Shown here: piece by piece, positions 6,444-10,783 of the stretch
Numbering within the stretch: the stretch's first letter is position 1
Layout of the letters: every line of letters begins with the position of its first letter
The notes under the pieces: generated by a model
The model's database searches: none
What the model was told of the DNA's origin: nothing
Seen by the model: only the letters and a program-made list of their open reading frames with translations
Assembly: GCA_964544765.1 (NCBI GenBank)
Contig: CAZJDM010000144.1
Span: 1 to 10,783, forward strand
DNA from: CAZJDM01 sp964544765
GTDB taxonomy: Bacteria > Bdellovibrionota_B > Oligoflexia > CAYFLR01
Reading direction: 5' to 3'
DNA length: 10,783 bases
Position numbers and translations under genes: made by a program

Positions 6444-6857
6444 TTAAGAATAATTGGTAAGTAAAAGAGGTTTGATCTTATCTATTTCAAGAGCAATCAT
6501 ATCTAATATGTTACTTAAATCATAATCTTCCTCAAATTCAGAGGATACTTTGTTCCAAAAAATCAGGTTAAAATGATCTTCACCATTCTTACGCACTACA
6601 CTTAGTCGACTTTGATCAAGAATATTATTTAAACGCAGAGCTTGATTTAGCTTTGAACCATAAGCTTTTCCTAAAGAACAAGTAATTCTAAGGGATTCAT
6701 TAATATGAAAATATTCAATCTCAGCCATTATTTTGGGAGCTACCCATGGACCGACCATATCAGGTAATCTAATTAATATGGTCTCTCCCTTTTTATCCAC
6801 ATAATTAATCTTATTACTTTCACAACAAATTTTCAATTTTTCTATAATACTACCCAT
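6444..6857 (-). CDS. Small YbjN-like / secretion-chaperone-fold protein
   Basis: From ATG 6857 the product is 137 residues with no signal peptide or membrane segment. The pattern resembles the YbjN / class I type III chaperone fold (alpha-beta): an N-terminal helix (IIEKLKICCESN), strands ending in RLPDMVGP, a central strand-helix around LGKAYGSKLNQALRLNNILDQ, further strands, and a C-terminal helix ending in DKIKPLLL. This is fold-level recognition only; there is no catalytic motif. The reading frame stays open upstream to a TTG at 6998, overlapping the pseudouridine synthase, but that TTG has no Shine-Dalgarno. ATG 6857 also lacks a clear one, so the start is uncertain. The gene sits between the synthase and flagellin on the same strand. 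A chaperone-like role for a secreted flagellar protein is possible but unproven. Confidence 0.6.
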   Translation of the reverse strand: MGSIIEKLKICCESNKINYVDKKGETILIRLPDMVGPWVAPKIMAEIEYFHINESLRITCSLGKAYGSKLNQALRLNNILDQSRLSVVRKNGEDHFNLIFWNKVSSEFEEDYDLSNILDMIALEIDKIKPLLLTNYS

Positions 6858-6910
6858 AATTTTAAGTTCGGAAAGAAATGGGGCAACTTTAGTGACACAG
6901 GTCAAATTAC

Positions 6911-6940
6911 TGTATAAAGGGGGATACGACCAATAATCAA
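6911..6940 (-). promoter_or_regulatory. Possible sigma-70-type promoter of the YbjN-like gene
   Basis: Minus strand: TTGATT (6935-6940), an 18-nt spacer, TATACA (6911-6916). It lies in the 88-bp space between the synthase stop and ATG 6857 and would give a leader of about 45 nt. The match is moderate, and the gene could instead depend on read-through from the upstream operon. Confidence 0.3.
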
Positions 6941-6945
6941 AAAAC

Positions 6946-8001
6946 TCATTTTTTATCAAAAGGACGATACTTCTGTATGTCTTGAGGAATGGGTGCAATT
7001 ATTTCAATTGTTTTGCCAGAAATGGGATGTTTAAATTGAACGGAATAAGCATGTAGCAGGTGCCGGTCGGTTTGTTGGTTAATATTATTAAGTTTATTCT
7101 CACCATATAATTTATCCCCAATAATAGGGCAGTTTAAACTAGATAAGTGCACCCTGATTTGGTGAGTTCTACCGGTAACCGGCTTAACTTGTAGGCAAAT
7201 TATACCACCCTTTCTTCTTTTTATGACTTTAAATACGGTACAACTTTTTTGCCCACCAGATTGACTACATTCATATTTAGAAGGAGAAGAACCTTTAATT
7301 TTTCTGATATTGGTTTCTAATTGAAAAGAATCACGTGATAGATCTCCTTTAACAACAGCAATATAAGTCTTTTTTATTAATTGTTTTTTTAACTGTTGCT
7401 GTAAATTCCCCATAATACTTTTATCTTTGACCAATACCAATACACCAGATGTATCCTTATCTAATCTATGTAATAACTCCAAATATCCATCAGAATTCAG
7501 CATACCTTCCGACTTACAATATCGTTTTAATAAAGATAAAAAGTCCGTATCCCGTTTTACCTTTGTTTTTACTCTAGAATCTATAGGTTCTACGGATTTT
7601 TTAGATTCTTTTTTATACCTGCCAATAACAGCAATCTTAGGAGGTTTATTAACAATGAACAAATAAGCATCATTAAACAGAATATCTTGATGGGAAATCC
7701 GCCAAACTTCAGGCGACTTAGTTGAAGTAATAATATTAACTTTATCAGTGGGTTTTACTATAGTTTTGGCTAATAACACTCTTTTTTGATTTAAATAGAC
7801 ATTTCCTTGATCAATAGCTTGTTTTACTTTCTTACGTGATAATTTCGGTAATGATCTGGCTAAATAGACATCAATCCGATCAGACAAAAAAGTTGAGATA
7901 GATTTGGCAGTTACGACAATCTCAATATTTTCTTGCCTATCTTTATTACCTTTATTAGGTATATTATTATTATTTTGTATATTATCTTTATTATCTTTCA
8001 T
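6946..8001 (-). CDS. RluA-family 23S rRNA pseudouridine synthase (RluC/RluD-like)
   Basis: The family isomerises uridine to pseudouridine in large-subunit rRNA; which site this one modifies cannot be told. The 351-residue protein has an S4 RNA-binding domain (about 38-92) and then the RluA catalytic domain. Its signature is HRLDKDTSG with catalytic Asp181; a second conserved block is VTGRTHQIRVHL (about 275-286), followed by PIIGDKLYG. The first 25 residues are an Asn/Lys/Asp-rich low-complexity extension. A Lys/Ser/Glu-rich insert of about 20 residues (about 127-148) sits between the first catalytic-domain strand and the HRLD motif. ATG 7999-8001 is the only usable start, but its Shine-Dalgarno is poor. 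The glycosyltransferase gene ends 33 bp upstream, so co-transcription is likely. A housekeeping enzyme inside a flagellar block is unusual but not functionally informative by itself. Confidence 0.93.
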   Translation of the reverse strand: MKDNKDNIQNNNNIPNKGNKDRQENIEIVVTAKSISTFLSDRIDVYLARSLPKLSRKKVKQAIDQGNVYLNQKRVLLAKTIVKPTDKVNIITSTKSPEVWRISHQDILFNDAYLFIVNKPPKIAVIGRYKKESKKSVEPIDSRVKTKVKRDTDFLSLLKRYCKSEGMLNSDGYLELLHRLDKDTSGVLVLVKDKSIMGNLQQQLKKQLIKKTYIAVVKGDLSRDSFQLETNIRKIKGSSPSKYECSQSGGQKSCTVFKVIKRRKGGIICLQVKPVTGRTHQIRVHLSSLNCPIIGDKLYGENKLNNINQQTDRHLLHAYSVQFKHPISGKTIEIIAPIPQDIQKYRPFDKK

Positions 8002-8034
8002 TCTTAAGGGTTTAACAGCAATCGAGGTAACTTG

Positions 8035-9903
8035 TCAATAAGTGCCAGTTACTGATTTAGCTTTAATAATATCTAAAAATTCAATAGCTCTCTGGTCATT
8101 GGGATTAATGGTTAAGATATCATGCAATAACTCTTTTACTTCGATATCTTTTCCTAATTTATGTTTTACCCCAGCTAAAGAATAGATAATATCAGTATCA
8201 TTGGGGTGTTCATCCACAAACTTGGTTAAGTATTTTTCGGCAACCCCAAATTTGGTGGTTTGGTAAGCTAATTGAGTTAAGGTATAGATAGACGCAGTAT
8301 TGTCTATTTCATAATCTAAAGATTTTACACACCATGATAAAGCTTCTTCATATTGGCCAATACGTTGTAAAGCCAAACTCAACCCTAACGAAGCCATAGG
8401 ATCATCTGGGGAATTGACAATCGCCTTTTGAAAAAGAGGTATAGCTTCCTCAGGTAGTTTCATTTGTAATTTGATGGTTCCCAATCCAATCCAAGCCTTG
8501 TGATTATTTGAATTTAATTTGACTCCCTGCTGATAACTATGTTCTCCATTCTGATAATCACCCAATTTGGTAAAACAATCCCCTAGATTTCTATATAGCT
8601 TAGATTGCTGATTTAATGATATTTGCTTAATTTTTAGACAATTTTCCAATAAATCGATTGCATCAACATAGTTTTTAGTTTTAATCTTTCTTTCAATGTC
8701 TCTTATAATCAGATCTAATTGATTTGATTCTTTTATAGTTTGTTTCTTAAATAGATTAGAAATAACACTGTTCAAGACATCAACGACCACCTGGGGTCTC
8801 ATATGTTTTTCCGCATAGTTGCGGCTTGCCAAAGACATTTTATTTCTTAATGATTTACTTTCTAGAAGTTTAGTCAAATATGAAGCTAATTTAATATATT
8901 GACCACTAAGAAAAGAAAAACCATGTCCTAAAATGAAATTTTCATTAAAATAGTTTTTTACAGCTAACACCGGAAGACCTGAAGCTAACGCCTGGCCAAA
9001 ATTATAGGTAGACATAGCAGTATCATCAAAATTTTCAGATACACCTGGATTAGGATCGATATAAATATCTATCGATGATAGTATCTCCGATTTTTTTGAT
9101 ACTTCTGATTCTTTTAATTCTTTCGATCCTTTGGAATCTCTTGATTCTTTTGGCATAAAAGAAATGTGTTTATTTAAATTCATTTCATCAACATACTGTC
9201 TTAAAACCGTACCAAGAGAACCCGAACTATAAAATATCAATTGAAAATTTCTCAAAACTGAAGGAGATCTTTTTTCTAAAGATTTAACGGCATTAACTAA
9301 AGTAAAGCAACCATAACCTTTCTCAATAGGAGTCATGCAGACTGCAATTATTTTATTTTCACTTAAATTTAATTTATTACGTAGTTGCTCTTTACTCTTT
9401 ATCCCTTTGGAAGGATGAAAAACCTTAAGATCACAATAGTTTCCTAATTTGGTAATTTTATTTTTACCTACACCCATCTGGAGAAGATTTTTAAGAGTCA
9501 AAGTAGAATGAGTTAAATAATGATCGGTATGTTCCCCTGCTTCATAGCTAATAGATCTATCTTTTTTTGAAGCTAAAGGATAGTTAGATATAGGAGCATT
9601 GGAATAAAACAGCAATTTATTTTTATACTTCTTTTTAGCTTTAACACATTGATAGGCATATGTTTTAGTGTTCCCATCACATATTATTAAATCAAAACCT
9701 TCCAATCGATTTTCTAAATCATGCATAAAATCCAAATCACTATCTATCGTCTTAAGATTAATAGTCGAAAAAGATGGAAAATCAGCATTTTCTCGTGATG
9801 TAAAAACAAAAATAGAATAATAATTTTTTAATAATTTAAAAGACTCTAATAACAAAGAACTTTTAAATGTATTAGTTACTATGGCTATAGATGGCTTGTT
9901 CAT
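8035..9903 (-). CDS. Glycosyltransferase-TPR fusion, possible flagellin glycosyltransferase
   Basis: The product has 622 residues. About 1-385 looks like a GT-B fold glycosyltransferase of the GT4 kind: a Rossmann-like start (IAIVTNTFKSS), a second domain starting near ENKIIAVCMTP, then SSIDIYIDPNPG and FGQALASGLPVLAV (302-314). The GT4 EX7E pair is not canonical; Q304 sits where the second Glu is expected and A296 where the first is. About 395-615 holds five or six tetratricopeptide repeats (for example EEAIPLFQKAIVNSPDDP). A Ser/Lys/Glu-rich insert occupies about 251-272. There is no signal peptide, so it is probably cytoplasmic. ATG 9903 has AGGAG 6 nt upstream, overlapping the stop of the preceding gene, so the two are probably translationally coupled. 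Nearness to flagellin and a chaperone-like gene suggests flagellin as acceptor (inference); a surface-glycan role is the alternative. Confidence 0.82.
   Translation of the reverse strand: MNKPSIAIVTNTFKSSLLLESFKLLKNYYSIFVFTSRENADFPSFSTINLKTIDSDLDFMHDLENRLEGFDLIICDGNTKTYAYQCVKAKKKYKNKLLFYSNAPISNYPLASKKDRSISYEAGEHTDHYLTHSTLTLKNLLQMGVGKNKITKLGNYCDLKVFHPSKGIKSKEQLRNKLNLSENKIIAVCMTPIEKGYGCFTLVNAVKSLEKRSPSVLRNFQLIFYSSGSLGTVLRQYVDEMNLNKHISFMPKESRDSKGSKELKESEVSKKSEILSSIDIYIDPNPGVSENFDDTAMSTYNFGQALASGLPVLAVKNYFNENFILGHGFSFLSGQYIKLASYLTKLLESKSLRNKMSLASRNYAEKHMRPQVVVDVLNSVISNLFKKQTIKESNQLDLIIRDIERKIKTKNYVDAIDLLENCLKIKQISLNQQSKLYRNLGDCFTKLGDYQNGEHSYQQGVKLNSNNHKAWIGLGTIKLQMKLPEEAIPLFQKAIVNSPDDPMASLGLSLALQRIGQYEEALSWCVKSLDYEIDNTASIYTLTQLAYQTTKFGVAEKYLTKFVDEHPNDTDIIYSLAGVKHKLGKDIEVKELLHDILTINPNDQRAIEFLDIIKAKSVTGTY
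9107..9153 (-). repeat. 18-bp imperfect tandem repeat in the glycosyltransferase gene
   Basis: GATTCTTTTAATTCTTTC (9107-9124), GATCCTTTGGAATCTCTT (9125-9142) and a partial GATTCTTTTGG (9143-9153) form about 2.6 units on the + strand. They encode the KES/RDS/KGS/KEL/KES/EVS low-complexity insert, and the unit length preserves the frame. Confidence 0.6.
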
Positions 9904-9912
9904 TATAAGCTC

Positions 9913-10305
9913 CTATATGCTTTGACTAACAAAATTTTCTGTTTTTTTACCGTAAAGACGATATTTTTTCACCGTCTTGCAGTTCTGACTAGTCTCAATT
10001 AATTGCTGTTTTAATTCCTTGGTTTGAACAGTTAATTTAATCAGAATAATGTTATCTATTTGATTTAAGCGTTGGAACAAGTTTTGACAGGATTTATTAT
10101 GCTCATCTTTTTCTACACTCGAAAGATTATTATTGTTTGCAATTTGCCGATCATATTTTTGGAAAACTTGAAATAAATACGATCTTTTCTCTTCGAAAAG
10201 TTGTATTTCTTTGAACTCACAATTAGCAAGATTTTCTAAGAATTTACTTGAGATTTGGCATAACTTCTTAAGACATAAATATTGGTTTTTAATAGTTATA
10301 TCCAA
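9913..10305 (-). CDS. Small helical protein, FliT/FlgN-like candidate flagellar chaperone
   Basis: This 130-residue protein appears all-helical. Residues about 15-55 form one amphipathic helix (EFKEIQLFEEKRSYLFQVFQKYD). About 65-110 form another (QRLNQIDNIILIKLTVQTKELKQQL), and the tail is basic with tyrosines. Size, helix layout and the 'LNQID..I' pattern recall FliT or FlgN flagellar export chaperones, which hold FliD or hook-filament junction proteins before secretion. This is a resemblance, not a signature match. It contains five cysteines. The start is TTG 10303-10305; no ATG occurs nearby, and AGGGG about 8 nt upstream can serve as Shine-Dalgarno. It begins 14 bp after the receiver gene, and its TAG stop forms part of the next gene's Shine-Dalgarno, so it is firmly inside the operon. 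Confidence 0.7.
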   Translation of the reverse strand: MDITIKNQYLCLKKLCQISSKFLENLANCEFKEIQLFEEKRSYLFQVFQKYDRQIANNNNLSSVEKDEHNKSCQNLFQRLNQIDNIILIKLTVQTKELKQQLIETSQNCKTVKKYRLYGKKTENFVSQSI

Positions 10306-10319
10306 GTAGTTATCCCCTA

Positions 10320-10760
10320 TTATTCAACCCTCGGTTCTTCGCCCTTCAGCAATGATTCTGCCACATCCGCCAGTTTGGAATGTTCCAATTCAGTTCTAAT
10401 TGCTATAAATAACTTCTTTAAATCCAGCGGCTTTTCAAAAATTTCATCTATATCCAATTTTCTGGCATTTCTTCTATTACTTTCGTTGGCATATCCCGAC
10501 ATTAAAATAACCGGCATTTCTTTTTTGGTTATTCTAATTTCTTTTAAAAGTTTAAGACCATTTAAGTTAGGCATAACAATATCAGAAATTACCAGATCAA
10601 ATGGTTTAGATTTAATTAGTTTAAGAGCCTCTCTAGAATCAGAAGAAATGCTTATATTAGAAAAAAATCTATTAAAATGGATCTTTAAAAATTTTAATAT
10701 CTCTCGATCATCATCAATAATTAAAATTTGAGATTGTTTGATGTCAAAATCTTCATTCAT
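10320..10760 (-). CDS. Single-domain response regulator (receiver only)
   Basis: This 146-residue CheY-like receiver (about 10-128) has a short charged C-terminal tail. D16-D17-D18, phospho-acceptor D60 in ISDIVMPNLNG, switch S88 in LMSGYA and K110 in FEKP are all present, so it should be phosphorylatable. The residue three before the lysine is Ile107 rather than the aromatic usual in CheY. There is no output domain. It is the first gene visible in the minus-strand block and is followed 14 bp later by the FliT/FlgN-like gene, which suggests a role in flagellar control. ATG 10758-10760 has AGGAG 12 nt upstream, a rather long spacing. Only 23 bp precede it in the window, so its promoter and any further upstream operon genes cannot be seen. 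Confidence 0.92.
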   Translation of the reverse strand: MNEDFDIKQSQILIIDDDREILKFLKIHFNRFFSNISISSDSREALKLIKSKPFDLVISDIVMPNLNGLKLLKEIRITKKEMPVILMSGYANESNRRNARKLDIDEIFEKPLDLKKLFIAIRTELEHSKLADVAESLLKGEEPRVE

Positions 10761-10783
10761 ACTATATTTAAACTCCTATATTT

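Noticed and set aside
6433..6462. Hairpin ACTTAC/GTAAGT as terminator of the YbjN-like gene
   Set aside because: It has only 6 A/T-heavy base pairs around an 18-nt loop, overlaps the stop codon and has no U-tract.
7427..7666. 79-residue + strand frame inside the pseudouridine synthase gene
   Set aside because: It lies opposite the catalytic HRLD region of a well-supported gene.
10282..10731. 149-residue + strand frame opposite the last receiver gene
   Set aside because: The minus-strand frame has every catalytic residue of a receiver; the + strand product is a hydrophobic shadow.

Overview
The window is AT-rich (about one third G+C by eye) and gene-dense. It looks like a chromosomal segment of a flagellated Gram-negative bacterium. 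The flagellin N terminus (MGLRI.TNV start, ADD.AGLAI, DTIG.TER.F) resembles flagellins of Bdellovibrio-type (Bdellovibrionota, former deltaproteobacterial) bacteria. The lipoprotein, the stand-alone receivers and the receiver-TPR protein fit that group. The assignment is an inference from memory of families; no search was run.

Layout. (1) 32-2818, + strand: a 928-residue predicted lipoprotein, very rich in Asp/Glu/Lys, with in-frame Asp repeats and a C-terminal cysteine-rich repeat region. I do not recognise it. It ends at a strong hairpin terminator (2839-2913). (2) 2923-3396, - strand: a single-domain response regulator. It is divergent, across a 260-bp promoter region, from (3) 3657-5177, + strand: a receiver-TPR protein with a TTG start and a sigma-28-like promoter. 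(4) 5251-6174, - strand: a short flagellin with a clear sigma-28-type promoter and a GGA-rich leader. (5) 6444-10760, - strand: five closely spaced genes, in transcription order a receiver, a small helical FliT/FlgN-like protein, a glycosyltransferase-TPR fusion, an RluA-family pseudouridine synthase and a YbjN-like small protein.

How it may work together (inference). Flagellin, a possible flagellar export chaperone and a glycosyltransferase lie in one co-directional block. This suggests a late-flagellar locus in which the filament protein is chaperoned and possibly glycosylated. Three receiver proteins in the window lack DNA-binding output domains, and no histidine kinase is encoded here. 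Their output is therefore probably protein-protein contact, in one case through TPRs. The receiver-TPR gene and flagellin both carry sigma-28-like promoters, which would place the receiver-TPR protein in the late flagellar regulon. No tRNA, rRNA, CRISPR array, transposase or attachment site was seen. The only stretches without genes are short (about 75 to 270 bp), and each is described in the features.
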